The notes: a model not told the origin generated them from the sequence alone. Numbered from the stretch's first letter, positions 16,245 to 25,882 are shown. The stretch is DNA of 64,000 nt from Celeribacter neptunius (GCF_900113955.1 NZ_FORH01000005.1:1-64000), one strand, 5' to 3'. Program-made: numbers and translations.

Positions 16245-17590
16245 TCTGGCAGGCCGATTGCACCGCGCTCCTCGATCGGTTCGCGAGCGGCGAGAGCAAC
16301 CCAAGCGCGCTTGTCGAGGTCCTGTTGGCGCGGATCGCGGCTCTTGATCCGGTGTTGAATGCCTATTCGGCGCTCTCGGACACCCTGCGCGCCGAAGCGG
16401 AGGCGGCCACGAAGCGCTGGGCGCTCGGCGCACCCGCGGGGCCGCTCGACGGTCTGCCGCTCATTTTCAAGGACAATCTCGTCAGTGCCGGACTGCCCGC
16501 CGCCTGGGGCAATGCGACCTTGGCGAAACGTGTTGCGGCCCATGATGAGCGCCCGGTCGCGGCACTGCGGGACAGGGGCGCCTTGGTGATCGGAAAGGGC
16601 AATACGCCCGAATTCGCGGTCGAGGGTTATACCGACAATCTCACCTTTGGGGTGACGCGCAACCCGTTCGATCCGGCCCTGACTCCGGGCGGCTCTTCCG
16701 GCGGTGTGGTCGTGGCGATCGCCACCGGGCTTGCGCCTGCAGGACTTGGTACCGATGGCGGCGGTTCGATCCGTCGCCCGTCCGGTTACACCGGGTTGGT
16801 CGGCCTCAAGCCCGGCATCGGCCATGTGCCGCGCGGCGGCGGGCTGGCGCAGGTGCTTCTCGACTTCGAAGTCGTGGGTCCCATCGCGCGCTCGATCCGC
16901 GACTTGCGGTTGCTCGACGCCGCGTTGACCGGTCGGAGCTGCGCAGGGCACTCCCAGAAGCCTGCACGCATCCTCGCCATCGCGACCCTGGAGGAGGCGC
17001 CTTGCGATCCGGAGATCCGCGCGGCTTTCGCACAGACCGTGCGGGCCTTGCGGGTCGAAGGGCATGAGGTAGAGGAAGCTCCGCTGCCCTACGACCTCTC
17101 CGCCCTCAATGCCGGCTGGACCAGGATCGCGGAGATCGGTCTGGCGCGATATTTTCGCGACGACCCGGAGGTTGCCCGAACGGCCGCGCCGAAATACCGC
17201 GACATGGCCGCGCGCGGGGCGGAGGTCTCGGCCACGGAGCTCTATGCCATTCTCGATGCGATCTATGCGCTGCGCCATGCCGCCATCGATCTCTGGGGCT
17301 ATGACGCTATCCTGATGCCGAGTTCGGCCGCGCAGCCCTGGGCCGCCGGCGAGAGCCATCCGCCGGTGATCGACGGACATATGGTCGGGCCGCGCGGCCA
17401 TGCGGTCTATACCGGCTGGGTGAATGCGGCAGGGCTTCCTGCCGTGGCCTTCCCGGCGTCCCGGGAACAGGGGCTGCCGATTGGCATGCAACTCATCGGC
17501 CCGGCAGGCGCCGAGCGGCGGTTGCTCGATCTGGTCGAGCCCATGGTGGCACCATTCCGCTGGCCGGAGTTTGCCTTCACGTCAGGCTGA
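16241..17590 (+). CDS. Amidase (amidase-signature family)
   Basis: 449 aa, cytoplasmic. The Ser-cisSer-Lys triad is complete: Lys77 in LPLIFKDN, the cis-Ser in TPGGSSGG (Ser152/153) and the nucleophile Ser176 in TDGGGSIRRPSG. Members hydrolyse amides, carbamoyl groups or ureido acids. As last gene of the hydantoinase operon it could remove the carbamoyl or amide group left after ring opening (inference). Its 3' end overlaps the convergent hydratase-like gene by 14 bp, leaving no room for a separate terminator. Confidence 0.9.
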   Translation: MIWQADCTALLDRFASGESNPSALVEVLLARIAALDPVLNAYSALSDTLRAEAEAATKRWALGAPAGPLDGLPLIFKDNLVSAGLPAAWGNATLAKRVAAHDERPVAALRDRGALVIGKGNTPEFAVEGYTDNLTFGVTRNPFDPALTPGGSSGGVVVAIATGLAPAGLGTDGGGSIRRPSGYTGLVGLKPGIGHVPRGGGLAQVLLDFEVVGPIARSIRDLRLLDAALTGRSCAGHSQKPARILAIATLEEAPCDPEIRAAFAQTVRALRVEGHEVEEAPLPYDLSALNAGWTRIAEIGLARYFRDDPEVARTAAPKYRDMAARGAEVSATELYAILDAIYALRHAAIDLWGYDAILMPSSAAQPWAAGESHPPVIDGHMVGPRGHAVYTGWVNAAGLPAVAFPASREQGLPIGMQLIGPAGAERRLLDLVEPMVAPFRWPEFAFTSG

Positions 17591-18299
17591 GCGTGACGCG
17601 ACCGAGCCCCTCGATTTCGCCCTCGATCTCCGTACCCGGCCCGAAATAGGGCAGGCCACAGATCGAGCCGGTGATGACGACCTGTCCGACTTGTAAGCCG
17701 CCGCAATGCGTGCCGAGATGCGCCACCAGAAGGGCGAGATTGGCCAGTGCGGAGCCGCCCGGCACCGTGGTCTCGCCATCAAGCACCGGGGCGCCGTTTG
17801 CCAGAAGCCGGGCGTTCAATGTGCCAAAATCCGACCCGTCCCAACCGGGCAGATCGTTGCCTTTGACCAGCCCGGCATTGATCTGGAAATCCGCGAATTT
17901 GTAATCGGGGTCCTCCGCCAGGACGCCTTCGATCCGGGTGCCGACGAGTTCCAGCACGACGCAGGGTCGGAAATAGTTTTGGATATCTTCCGGCAGGTCG
18001 CCGCCGGGCAGGGGTCGCAGAAGTTCGAATCCGACTTCCAGCTCGATCCCGAGCCGGTCCCGAACGGCGCGGCTGCCATGGTTTGCCACGCGGTAACGCG
18101 CGGGGATCGGAGCGAGGATCGGCGGACCGTCGGGCTGACGTCCCACCTTGAACCCGGCGACATCGCCCAGGGGCGCCATGACCTCTGACTGAATGTCGAG
18201 AATGTCGCTGCGCGACAAGGCGCGCTCCTTCGGGATGAAACGAGATCCGGTCTCGTGAGCCCGGAGAAACTCTGTGCTCAGGTTTTGAGGATTGATCAT
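17577..18299 (-). CDS. 2-keto-4-pentenoate hydratase-like protein (FAH superfamily)
   Basis: 240 aa. The layout matches the MhpD-type hydratase branch of the fumarylacetoacetate hydrolase superfamily: an N-terminal helix with PKERALSRSDILDIQ, an acidic metal site in GIELEVGFEL, and a C-terminal VVITGSICGLPYF turn. Members hydrate or decarboxylate 2-keto-4-enoic acids in aromatic meta-cleavage or related routes. It stands alone on the minus strand, convergent with the amidase, and may belong to the hydantoinase cluster functionally. The substrate is unknown. Confidence 0.75.
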   Translation of the reverse strand: MINPQNLSTEFLRAHETGSRFIPKERALSRSDILDIQSEVMAPLGDVAGFKVGRQPDGPPILAPIPARYRVANHGSRAVRDRLGIELEVGFELLRPLPGGDLPEDIQNYFRPCVVLELVGTRIEGVLAEDPDYKFADFQINAGLVKGNDLPGWDGSDFGTLNARLLANGAPVLDGETTVPGGSALANLALLVAHLGTHCGGLQVGQVVITGSICGLPYFGPGTEIEGEIEGLGRVTLSLT

Positions 18300-18571
18300 T
18301 GTTCATCTCCAAGAGGCATGTGAATTCCTATCTGGTACCTCAGCATTGTCGATTTTTATTATCTTAATGATTGCAGCGAAGTCTACGCGCCACGCAAAAC
18401 AGCTTGTTGCGTTCGGTGCGTTCAGATGTCCGTCTGGCGCCCTGGAGCTGTCACCGAACGGTGGTGCAGCCGCGAAACACCGTTAAGCCGCGCCATGCGG
18501 TGGGATGTTGCACGGCCGCCGCCTGGCACCAAGCCAGGAACGCGCATGTTTCATCTGAATTTGAGTGCGTT
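18300..18571. other. Intergenic spacer
   Basis: 272 bp between two minus-strand genes. The AT-rich part next to the hydratase-like gene (18340-18375) probably carries its promoter. No coding sequence, hairpin terminator or repeat of note was recognised. Confidence 0.5.
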
Positions 18572-19324
18572 TCAGCTGCGCTCGATTGCTGCCAGACGGG
18601 TCGCGGCGCTTCTAAGCATGGACTGGTCTGAACCGCACACGAAAAGTGTCACGCCCCTGGCATGCCAATCCGGGATCTGACGTGCATTTCCGACGAAGAG
18701 GCCAATAGGTGTGTCCGCCTTCTGACCGGCCGCCACGATACGCATGATCGCATCGTCCAGTTCCGGCGAGGGATAGCCGACTTGCATCGACTGAGACAGA
18801 TCGGCGGGACCGACAAACATCATGTCGACGTCTTCGATCGCGGAGATCTCGTCCAGATGATCCAGCGCGCTGGCGTCTTCGATCTGCACCATGACCACAC
18901 CTGAAGCATCGCAAACCTCTCGATACTCAGGCCCCCCCATGCCACCGTAGTTTCCGGCACGGGGGGACGGTGAAAGCCCGCGCTTGCCGCGCGCAAATCG
19001 TACTGCATCGCACACAGTTTCGGCATCCGCGCCGTCCATCACATGTGGGACCATCACCCCGGCCATCCCCAGATCCAGAAGCGGAGCGATCCAGTCCCGC
19101 GTCGCGCCCCAACGGCGCGACAACAACGGCAATCCCGCCGCGCGCGAGGCCAGGGCCATCCTGTCCATCTGTTCTATGCCGATCGGCGCGTGCTCTTGAT
19201 CAACGACAGCGAAATCCAGTCCGGCCTGCCCCAGGATTTCGACGTTTTGGGGGGCGGGGGTCTTGATGAACGTGCCGATCAACAGCTCTTTGGCCTTGAT
19301 CCGTGCTCTGAGGTCTTGTGCCAT
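18572..19324 (-). CDS. HpcH/HpaI-family aldolase
   Basis: 250 aa. It shows the family metal site VQIEDASALDHLDEI with Glu and Asp (MFVGPADLSQSM) and the catalytic His region VDQEHAPIG. These class II aldolases split 4-hydroxy-2-oxo acids into pyruvate (or a related keto acid) and an aldehyde. Last gene of the long minus-strand operon beginning with the cupin gene, 15 nt after the amidohydrolase-like gene. It would supply the terminal carbon-carbon cleavage of the pathway. The precise substrate is not evident. Confidence 0.88.
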   Translation of the reverse strand: MAQDLRARIKAKELLIGTFIKTPAPQNVEILGQAGLDFAVVDQEHAPIGIEQMDRMALASRAAGLPLLSRRWGATRDWIAPLLDLGMAGVMVPHVMDGADAETVCDAVRFARGKRGLSPSPRAGNYGGMGGPEYREVCDASGVVMVQIEDASALDHLDEISAIEDVDMMFVGPADLSQSMQVGYPSPELDDAIMRIVAAGQKADTPIGLFVGNARQIPDWHARGVTLFVCGSDQSMLRSAATRLAAIERS

Positions 19325-19339
19325 TCTCTGCTCCGCTCT

Positions 19340-20260
19340 TTAGCCTGTTAGGCCGATGACATCGGCGGCATTTCCGGCGACCATCTGGTGAATTTGCGCG
19401 TCGGAATAGCCAAGCCCGATACAAGCGGCGATACCGTTCTGGAACCCCTCAAGCGGCGTCAACGTGCCGACCTGCCCCAGATCGGAGCACAGGATTGTGC
19501 GCTCGGCCCCGACCAGGTCGATATGCTCACGCAGCTCTTCATCGGTTCGGTTTCTGAACTTCGAGCCTTCGACGAAAAAGGCCAGCGAGTGTTCCACATA
19601 AGCCCCCATATCGGCGATTTCTTTGGTGTCCGCCATAGAGGCGCCGACGATGTCCTCGGGGTGTGTGAAAATCAGTCGCTCGACACCGCGCTTACGGGCC
19701 TCGGCAAAGATGATTTTGGTTTCCGACACATGAATATGACCGCTGGCCAGTGCCATTCCGGTGGCGGCCATGACATCCAGCAGGTCCAGCACCTCGGGTC
19801 GCAGCCTACCATCATCAAACAGGGGGACCGCGGTGGCCGGGCGTATTTTCTGGGTCGAGGCCGGATGAACCCAGCCGGAGGTCTTTTCCCATTCCAGATG
19901 GTTTTCTGCGGCCAGCGTCGGCAGCCAGACGATCCTTCCATCCATGGCTGCGGTGTGTTCGACCGCATAAGGATTGATCCCGCCCACAACATTGTTGAGC
20001 ACGATGCCCGAGTAAACCTTTGTCTTCAGATCGGGATAGTGATCCTGCAGCATCTGCGCGCAGATCACGCCGGAATAGTCATGATCTTTGGTCACCATGG
20101 CAGAAAATCCGCTATCCGAGTAGATCTGCGCCAGTTCCAGATGATCCACCGCGCGCGGTGCGATCGAGGGGCCGGAATGCACATGCGGGTCGACCGCGCC
20201 GGTCAAGATATCGGCAATCCTTGAGGCCTGTTCGGTCACGATGTTTTCGATGTTACTCAT
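19340..20260 (-). CDS. DUF6282-type metal-dependent amidohydrolase-like protein
   Basis: 306 aa. An amidohydrolase-style metal motif is present at the N-terminus (DPHVHSGPS, Asp24, His26, His28). Further histidines lie in TKDHDYSG, SGHIHVSE and FTHPED, and a C-terminal acid in CSDLGQ, consistent with a TIM-barrel hydrolase. I recognise it as the uncharacterised DUF6282 type; no reaction is known to me. Its start overlaps the quinone oxidoreductase stop by 8 bp. The position between BKACE and aldolase suggests it opens a lactone or ring (inference). Confidence 0.7.
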   Translation of the reverse strand: MSNIENIVTEQASRIADILTGAVDPHVHSGPSIAPRAVDHLELAQIYSDSGFSAMVTKDHDYSGVICAQMLQDHYPDLKTKVYSGIVLNNVVGGINPYAVEHTAAMDGRIVWLPTLAAENHLEWEKTSGWVHPASTQKIRPATAVPLFDDGRLRPEVLDLLDVMAATGMALASGHIHVSETKIIFAEARKRGVERLIFTHPEDIVGASMADTKEIADMGAYVEHSLAFFVEGSKFRNRTDEELREHIDLVGAERTILCSDLGQVGTLTPLEGFQNGIAACIGLGYSDAQIHQMVAGNAADVIGLTG

Positions 20261-21035
20261 GAGGGCCTTCCGATCCTGTTGCTGTTTGAAATGGTGTGTC
20301 ACGGGGACCGCCTTTGCGGGCCCATGCCCGGTCGGGCACGGTGTCCAGCGCTGTGCGCCAATCGTCGGTACGCTGAACGGGCTGGGCGGCAAGAGCCAAC
20401 GCGGCTGTGGTGGCGGCGTCCAGATAGGCCGCGCGCGCTGTCTCATCCGTGCGCGGGACACCGTAGCTGACAACGGGGGAGGCCACGTCGAATCCCATAT
20501 ATTCCAGCGCATGTTTGCGGATAGGCGTCAACAACGGCCCGATCGGGCCATAGACGCCCGTGTCCGAGAACCGCGCGGGCGTGCCACCTGTGGTGACGCT
20601 GATCATGGCGCGGCGGCCCTTGAACACCCCGGTGTCAAAGCGTCGCCCATCGACATAGGCGAAACCATAGCTCAGCACCCGGTCGATCCAGCCTTTCATC
20701 AGGGCTGGCGCGCCACCCCACCACAAAGGGAATTGCAGGATCAGATTGTCGGCCTCGGCCACGCGCGCCTGCTCCCGGGCGATATCGGCAGCATAGCTAT
20801 TCTGGCGCGCCGCATGGGCCTGTTCGGCCTGAATGTGAAACTGATCCGGGTCGGCCATGCCCTGCATGTCATGGCGGCCAATATCGGCGCGAAACCCCTC
20901 CGCGGCCAGATCGGAAATCGTCACCTGATGCCCGGCCCCGCGCAGCCCTTCGGCCATGGCACCGGCCAGGGCATGGTTGAAAGAGCCCGGCGCAGGATGG
21001 GCCACGACAATCAGAATGTTGCGCTTGCTCCCCAT
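20253..21035 (-). CDS. NAD(P)H:quinone oxidoreductase-like flavodoxin-fold protein
   Basis: 260 aa. Flavodoxin-like fold of the MdaB/NQO1 family: ILIVVAHPAPGSFNHALA at the N-terminus, LILQFPLWWGGAPALMKGWIDR as the flavin-binding centre, and SVTTGGTPARFS. It reduces quinones or electrophilic carbonyl compounds with NAD(P)H in the cytoplasm. The C-terminal tail (about 40 residues) is proline- and glycine-rich and longer than usual. Located 3 nt after the BKACE gene and overlapping the DUF6282 gene. It could reduce a quinonoid intermediate or detoxify one. Confidence 0.82.
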   Translation of the reverse strand: MGSKRNILIVVAHPAPGSFNHALAGAMAEGLRGAGHQVTISDLAAEGFRADIGRHDMQGMADPDQFHIQAEQAHAARQNSYAADIAREQARVAEADNLILQFPLWWGGAPALMKGWIDRVLSYGFAYVDGRRFDTGVFKGRRAMISVTTGGTPARFSDTGVYGPIGPLLTPIRKHALEYMGFDVASPVVSYGVPRTDETARAAYLDAATTAALALAAQPVQRTDDWRTALDTVPDRAWARKGGPRDTPFQTATGSEGPHE

Positions 21036-21038
21036 AGC

Positions 21039-21968
21039 CTAGAACTCCACTCGATCGGCACCTTTGAGGTTCAGCATGGCGCGGGCTTCGTCCGGGGTGG
21101 CAATCTCAAAGCCAAGGCTTTCGGCCAGTTCACGTGCCATGGTCACCTGCTGGGCATTGCTGACAGCCAGTTCCCCACGTTTGGCAAAGAGTGAATCCTC
21201 CAGACCAACACGCATGTTCCCGCCCAGGATCAGAGATTGCATGGCGACGGACATCTGGTGGCGCCCCGCCCCCAGAACCGACCAATGATAATCCTGGCCA
21301 AACAGCCGATCCGCCGTGCGGCGCATATGGGCGACGTCTTCGGGATGAGCGCCGATCCCGCCCAGAATGCCAAAGACGCTTTGCACAAAGAACGGCGGTT
21401 CGATCAGGCCCCGCCCGACAAAATGATGCAGCGTATAAAGATGGCCGATGTCATAGCATTCCACCTCGAACCGTGTGCCGCTGGCCGAGCAGGTCTTAAG
21501 AACATGTTCGATCTCGGCAAAACTGTTATGAAAAATTCGCGACCGCGACCCTTCGATGTAGTCTTCTTCCCAGTCGAATTTGAAGTCCTTCATCTTGTCG
21601 AGAATGGGGTAAAAGCCGAAATTCATCGTGCCCATGTTCAGGGATGCGATTTCGGGCTGGAAGGTTGCGGCGGGGCGCAAGCGCTCTTGCACGCTCATCT
21701 GGGGGGAACCACCAGTGGTGATGTTGATCACCACGTCCGAGCGTTGTTTGATCACTTTCAGAAACGGTTCGAACCGTTCGGGCGATTGGTCCGGGCGTCC
21801 GGTTTTGGGGTTGCGGGCATGAAGATGGACAATCGCGGCGCCGGCTTCGCGCGCTTCGAGCGCGGCGGTGGCGATCTCTTCTGCGGTGATTGGCAGATGC
21901 GGGGACATGGACGGGGTGTGAATGCCGCCGGTGACAGCGCAGGTGATGATGATTTTGGGTTTGGTCAT
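21039..21968 (-). CDS. Beta-keto acid cleavage enzyme (BKACE, DUF849)
   Basis: 309 aa. The BKACE signature is clear: IIITCAVTGG at the N-terminus, zinc ligands in VHLHARNPKTG (His48, His50), INITTGGSP and the late GLEDSLFAKRG. These enzymes condense a beta-keto acid with acetyl-CoA to give acetoacetate and a new CoA ester (Kce in lysine fermentation is the founding member). Start at 21968 is fixed by homology to the N-terminal strand; it lies 8 nt after dctM. It implies that the imported compound is turned into a beta-keto acid. Confidence 0.9.
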   Translation of the reverse strand: MTKPKIIITCAVTGGIHTPSMSPHLPITAEEIATAALEAREAGAAIVHLHARNPKTGRPDQSPERFEPFLKVIKQRSDVVINITTGGSPQMSVQERLRPAATFQPEIASLNMGTMNFGFYPILDKMKDFKFDWEEDYIEGSRSRIFHNSFAEIEHVLKTCSASGTRFEVECYDIGHLYTLHHFVGRGLIEPPFFVQSVFGILGGIGAHPEDVAHMRRTADRLFGQDYHWSVLGAGRHQMSVAMQSLILGGNMRVGLEDSLFAKRGELAVSNAQQVTMARELAESLGFEIATPDEARAMLNLKGADRVEF

Positions 21969-21976
21969 ATCGGCTC

Positions 21977-23248
21977 TCAGAACACGGCGCGGGGAATGAA
22001 GAGGGTGAGCTGCGGCACCAGAGCAATCAGGGCCAGCACGGCCAGACAGATCCCTACAAGGGGGAGCGCCTCGCGGATCACACGGGTAACCGGTTCGCCC
22101 GAAATGGCTGAGGCGATAAAGAGCAATATGCCCACCGGTGGCGTGGCCATGCCGATCACCACGTTCAGCACCACAACTGTGCCGAACTGCACAGGGTCCA
22201 TGCCAATCAGGGCCTGCATTTTCAGCAGGATCGGCATGGTCAGGATCAGGATCGAGATCGGTTCGAGAAACATGCCCAGCATCAGAAGGAAAATGTTCAG
22301 AAATAGCAGGATCAGCCATGGGTTCTCGGTGATCTGGAGCATTGCTTCCGCGATCAGGGTCGGGACCTGCTCAAGAGTAAAGACAAAGGACACGATGCTC
22401 GCCATTGAGGTGATGAACAGGATTGAGGCCGACACAAGTGCTGTGGCAATCAGCGCGTTCCAGACGCGCTCGACCGTCAGGTCCTTGTAGATGAACCCGA
22501 TGACCAGTGCATAGGCGACGGCGACGGCGGCGGCTTCGGTCGGGGTAAAGATACCGGCCTTGATCCCCACCAGAATGATCAGCGGCAGGACCAGCGCGGG
22601 AAAGGTGCGGCGTGTGGCCGTCAGCCGGTCTGCCAGCGTCATCTTGTCCGTCACCGGAAAGCCATCGCGGCGGGCGCGCCAGCTGGCATAGGTCAGCAGC
22701 CCCACGGCGATGCCAATTCCCGGCACCACACCGGCCAGAAAAAGTTGCCCGATGGACGCTCCGGAAAGCACTCCGTAAATGATCATGGTGATGGAAGGCG
22801 GGATAATCGGCCCCATGACCGAGCTCACGGCAATCAGCGCCGCCGCATAGGCCGGGGGCATGCCTTGTTTCGACATTGTCGGGATAAGGATGGTTCCCAG
22901 CGCCGAGGCCTCGGCCGTGGCGCTGCCAGAAATCCCGGCAAAAAAGCCCGAAGACAGGATCGACACTGACGACATCCCTCCGCGCCGGTGTCCGACCATG
23001 GCGCGTGCGAAATTGACGATGCGATCGGTCACCCCACCTACGTTCATCAGCGTTCCGGCCAGAAGGAACAGCGGGATGGTCAGCAGTACGAACTGGTCGA
23101 TCCCGGCAATCATCCGTTGCGGCAGCAGCAGTGCCATCATGCCATTGCCGGACAGGTACAGGTAAACCGTTCCGCCGATACCAAGAGCAAGGGCGATGGG
23201 AATGCCGCTGGCTAATAGCCCGGCAAAAACGAGGAAAAAACTGCCCAT
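21977..23248 (-). CDS. dctM: TRAP transporter large permease (DctM family)
   Basis: 423 aa, about 12 membrane segments, with LLTIPLFLLAGTLMNVGGVTDR, SSVMGPIIPPSITMIIYG and GMATPPVGILLFIASAISGEP. The start shares one base with the dctQ stop (TGATG), so the two are coupled. Sits between dctQ and the BKACE gene in the same operon; the enzymes therefore act on the transported solute or its products. Confidence 0.93.
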   Translation of the reverse strand: MGSFFLVFAGLLASGIPIALALGIGGTVYLYLSGNGMMALLLPQRMIAGIDQFVLLTIPLFLLAGTLMNVGGVTDRIVNFARAMVGHRRGGMSSVSILSSGFFAGISGSATAEASALGTILIPTMSKQGMPPAYAAALIAVSSVMGPIIPPSITMIIYGVLSGASIGQLFLAGVVPGIGIAVGLLTYASWRARRDGFPVTDKMTLADRLTATRRTFPALVLPLIILVGIKAGIFTPTEAAAVAVAYALVIGFIYKDLTVERVWNALIATALVSASILFITSMASIVSFVFTLEQVPTLIAEAMLQITENPWLILLFLNIFLLMLGMFLEPISILILTMPILLKMQALIGMDPVQFGTVVVLNVVIGMATPPVGILLFIASAISGEPVTRVIREALPLVGICLAVLALIALVPQLTLFIPRAVF

Positions 23249-23829
23249 CAGCTTAGGTCTCCTGACGGGGCCGGTGCCGCGTCTTTGGGGTCAAAGTTGT
23301 TCAGGAATTCCGGTCTAAATCGGACGATCAGATCGGCGATCACATGCAGAGCCATGAGAGACAGCCCGACTGTGACCGACACATAAACCCAGCGTATCGA
23401 TAGGCCCAATGGGGCACCGGTCAACGACTCCCAGATAAAATCCAACGCCGGGATCGTCTGGCGATCAAAACGGGCAGCATAGTCATATCCATTCCACGCC
23501 ATCAGCCCCAGAAAGAACAGAATTGGCACCGCCATCACTGCGCTGAGCACCCATTTCCAACGCGGCGACAACAGCGTGGGCACGAAATCCAGCGCGACGA
23601 ACTCTCCACGCGAATAGGCCAGCCCCAAAACGAGAAATGTCAGCCATATCAATAAGTAGCGACACAATTCTTCTGCCCAGATCAGGGAATCGCCGACCAC
23701 GTAGCGGGCAAAGACCTGCGCGATCATGATGCCCACGATCAACGCCATGCACAGGCCCGCCAAAACGCGCACGGTCTGCAAGTAGCCGCGTATGATAAGT
23801 GGAGGTTTCGGGTGGGAAGCAGTCGTCAT
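23248..23829 (-). CDS. dctQ: TRAP transporter small permease (DctQ family)
   Basis: 193 aa with four membrane segments and the QVFARYVVGDSLIWAEELCRYLL motif of DctQ. 75 bp separate it from the dctP gene upstream. It ends with a short hydrophilic tail and overlaps dctM by one base. Confidence 0.9.
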   Translation of the reverse strand: MTTASHPKPPLIIRGYLQTVRVLAGLCMALIVGIMIAQVFARYVVGDSLIWAEELCRYLLIWLTFLVLGLAYSRGEFVALDFVPTLLSPRWKWVLSAVMAVPILFFLGLMAWNGYDYAARFDRQTIPALDFIWESLTGAPLGLSIRWVYVSVTVGLSLMALHVIADLIVRFRPEFLNNFDPKDAAPAPSGDLS

Positions 23830-23904
23830 AGCTTGCCTTTCAAAATGTATCTCTGCGCGACATCAGCATCAGCCGCGCGAGACACTGTTTGCTTTGCCAA
23901 CCGA

Positions 23905-24897
23905 TTATCCGGCGGCGGCGACCAATTCGGCGATCAGTGGATCCTTTGCCGCCCATTCCGAGGTCATGCCCGCCACCTTGGCGCGCATGACGTCCAGATC
24001 GGCAAGTTCCAACACGTCGACGCCTTTGGCCTTGAGCGTCTCACGCCCCTCGGCGTCTTGGGTTTTGGCGTAGTCCAGAGTTGCCGAAACGGACCGGCGT
24101 CCGGCTTCGGTCACGACGGCTTTTTCTTCGTTGCTCAGGGAATTCCAGTAGCGATCCGACATGATCGTGGTCATGTGCCAAGGATAATGTCCCGTCAGAG
24201 TGAAGTTCTTGCCGACTTCCCACAGGTTCTCGCCCAGCATCGAGGAAACGTTGATTTCAACAGCGTCCAGAACACCGGTTTCCAGCGCACCGTAAATTTC
24301 TCCGTAAGGCAGACCGACCGGGGCGGTGCCCAGCGTCTCCCAGATCTGTTTATGCAGCGCCACGGGCACTATTCGGGTTTTCAGACCAGACAGATCCTCC
24401 AACGAGGTCACCGGATCCTTGACCGACAGAAAGTGACGCTGACCGGTATCCGCGGTGGCCAGGCTGATCAGCCCAGCGTCACGCAGATCTTCCTGAATTT
24501 TGAGGCCAACCTCACCCAAGGCCAGTTCGCCAAAGTGATCATAATCCCGGACAAGAAATGGTAATTGCCACGCGTTCATTGCCTGGCGTCCGGTCACCAA
24601 CGGGATCAGCACGCCAGACACGGCAGTCACATCCATTGTGCCCGCAACAGTGCCCTCTAACAGTTGCTTGTCACTGCCCAGCTGTCGGTTGGGGAAAATG
24701 TTGATGTTGAAAGCGCCCGGCATCAGGTCTTCGAGAGACTCGGCAAAGCTGGTGGCGAGTTTGTGCCCTGGGTGTACCTCGTTGGCGCTATGGGCGATTT
24801 TCATGGATTTACCCGCAGCCCGGGCCACATGTGGTGACGCCAAGGCGCCCACAAAGGCGGCCGTGCCTGTGCGCAAAAGAGTCCTTCTCGTGATCAT
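23905..24897 (-). CDS. dctP: TRAP transporter substrate-binding protein (DctP family)
   Basis: 330 aa. The N-terminus has a twin-arginine-like signal (MITRRTLLRTGTAAFVGAL) ending at VARA-AG, so export may use Tat. The DctP body contains LSGLKTRIVPVALHKQIW with the carboxylate-binding Arg. It begins 52 bp after the cupin gene and is followed by dctQ. A GGAGG-like ribosome site (GGAGGAGAAACC on the coding strand) precedes the ATG. Confidence 0.92.
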   Translation of the reverse strand: MITRRTLLRTGTAAFVGALASPHVARAAGKSMKIAHSANEVHPGHKLATSFAESLEDLMPGAFNINIFPNRQLGSDKQLLEGTVAGTMDVTAVSGVLIPLVTGRQAMNAWQLPFLVRDYDHFGELALGEVGLKIQEDLRDAGLISLATADTGQRHFLSVKDPVTSLEDLSGLKTRIVPVALHKQIWETLGTAPVGLPYGEIYGALETGVLDAVEINVSSMLGENLWEVGKNFTLTGHYPWHMTTIMSDRYWNSLSNEEKAVVTEAGRRSVSATLDYAKTQDAEGRETLKAKGVDVLELADLDVMRAKVAGMTSEWAAKDPLIAELVAAAG

Positions 24898-24949
24898 CGG
24901 TTTCTCCTCCCAAGTGATCGTGTTTTCCTATTCCCGCGCTGAGATGCGC

Positions 24950-25882
24950 TCAGCTGCGTTCGTCTCGTCCTGCAGGCTGATCCTCGGGCATAGGGTAGTC
25001 TTCGGCATTCAGCACCCAGCCCGGTTTCATTGAGAAATCCATGCGCGGAGGGCTGAAAATATCGACCAGCTCATTGCTGGCGGGCGCCGTCGCGCGCGTG
25101 GTGTGGATGACCGGCGGCGGGATCACCAGCATCGAGGGCGAGGCCATCTCAATCGCCATATCCTCGCGCCAATCGGCCATATCGCTGGTCCAGGGCCAGC
25201 GCAGATAATGGGTGAACTCGCCGTTCAGTGCCAAAGATCCCTGCTCGAAATCATCGTGATGATGTGGCGACATCTTGGAAGGGTCGCGGGGGCCATCAAA
25301 GGGTTCGAGCACATTGATCATCAGCGTGGTGCATCGAAAGATGCGGCCGAAGCGGCCTTCTTCAGACGGCACATCCAGACTGTAGGCGCGGATTTTCCAA
25401 CCACTTGTGGGTTCAGGCCACGGTTGAAACGGCGGGATATGGGGGCGGGGCGCATCATAAGCGCGTGCGTTGCCGCAGGCCTCGGCCAGATCAGTGTTTT
25501 GCGTGGAAAAAAGCCGCACCAGAACACCGCCCCCGGGCAGTGTCACTGTGCTGTCACCGGGCGGCACAAAGGCAAGACTGTTGCCGGGGACGTCTTCGTG
25601 TGTGCCACCCCATGTTATCACGGCACCAGCCTGAGGCAGCAACACCGCATATTCATCCGCTTGCGCAACGCGCTCGAACATCGCGCCCGGCTGGGCCTCA
25701 GTATAGGCCACAAGGAAGTTATGACCGCGATGCATCCATGTCATGCCTGTCGCGTCTGAAATCAGTGGGGCTGAGGCGTAGAAATACCCTTCCTGTTGTT
25801 CCGCAACCAATCCCGTCTGGGCAATTGTGCCGGCCGAAGCCTTGGGCGCCAAAGACGCGCGCGGATCGGATTTGTCGTACAT
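24950..25882 (-). CDS. Cupin-like protein of unknown function
   Basis: 310 aa, two-domain arrangement. The C-terminal half has a cupin-type metal motif, SPHHHDDFEQGSLALNGEF, followed by PPPVIHTTRA, giving three histidines plus one glutamate. The N-terminal half (residues 50-135) looks like a degenerate cupin with GNSLAFVPPGDSTV. It could be a mononuclear-iron dioxygenase, an isomerase or a ligand sensor. First gene of the operon, 191 bp from the divergent IclR gene. I do not recognise a named family. Confidence 0.7.
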   Translation of the reverse strand: MYDKSDPRASLAPKASAGTIAQTGLVAEQQEGYFYASAPLISDATGMTWMHRGHNFLVAYTEAQPGAMFERVAQADEYAVLLPQAGAVITWGGTHEDVPGNSLAFVPPGDSTVTLPGGGVLVRLFSTQNTDLAEACGNARAYDAPRPHIPPFQPWPEPTSGWKIRAYSLDVPSEEGRFGRIFRCTTLMINVLEPFDGPRDPSKMSPHHHDDFEQGSLALNGEFTHYLRWPWTSDMADWREDMAIEMASPSMLVIPPPVIHTTRATAPASNELVDIFSPPRMDFSMKPGWVLNAEDYPMPEDQPAGRDERS

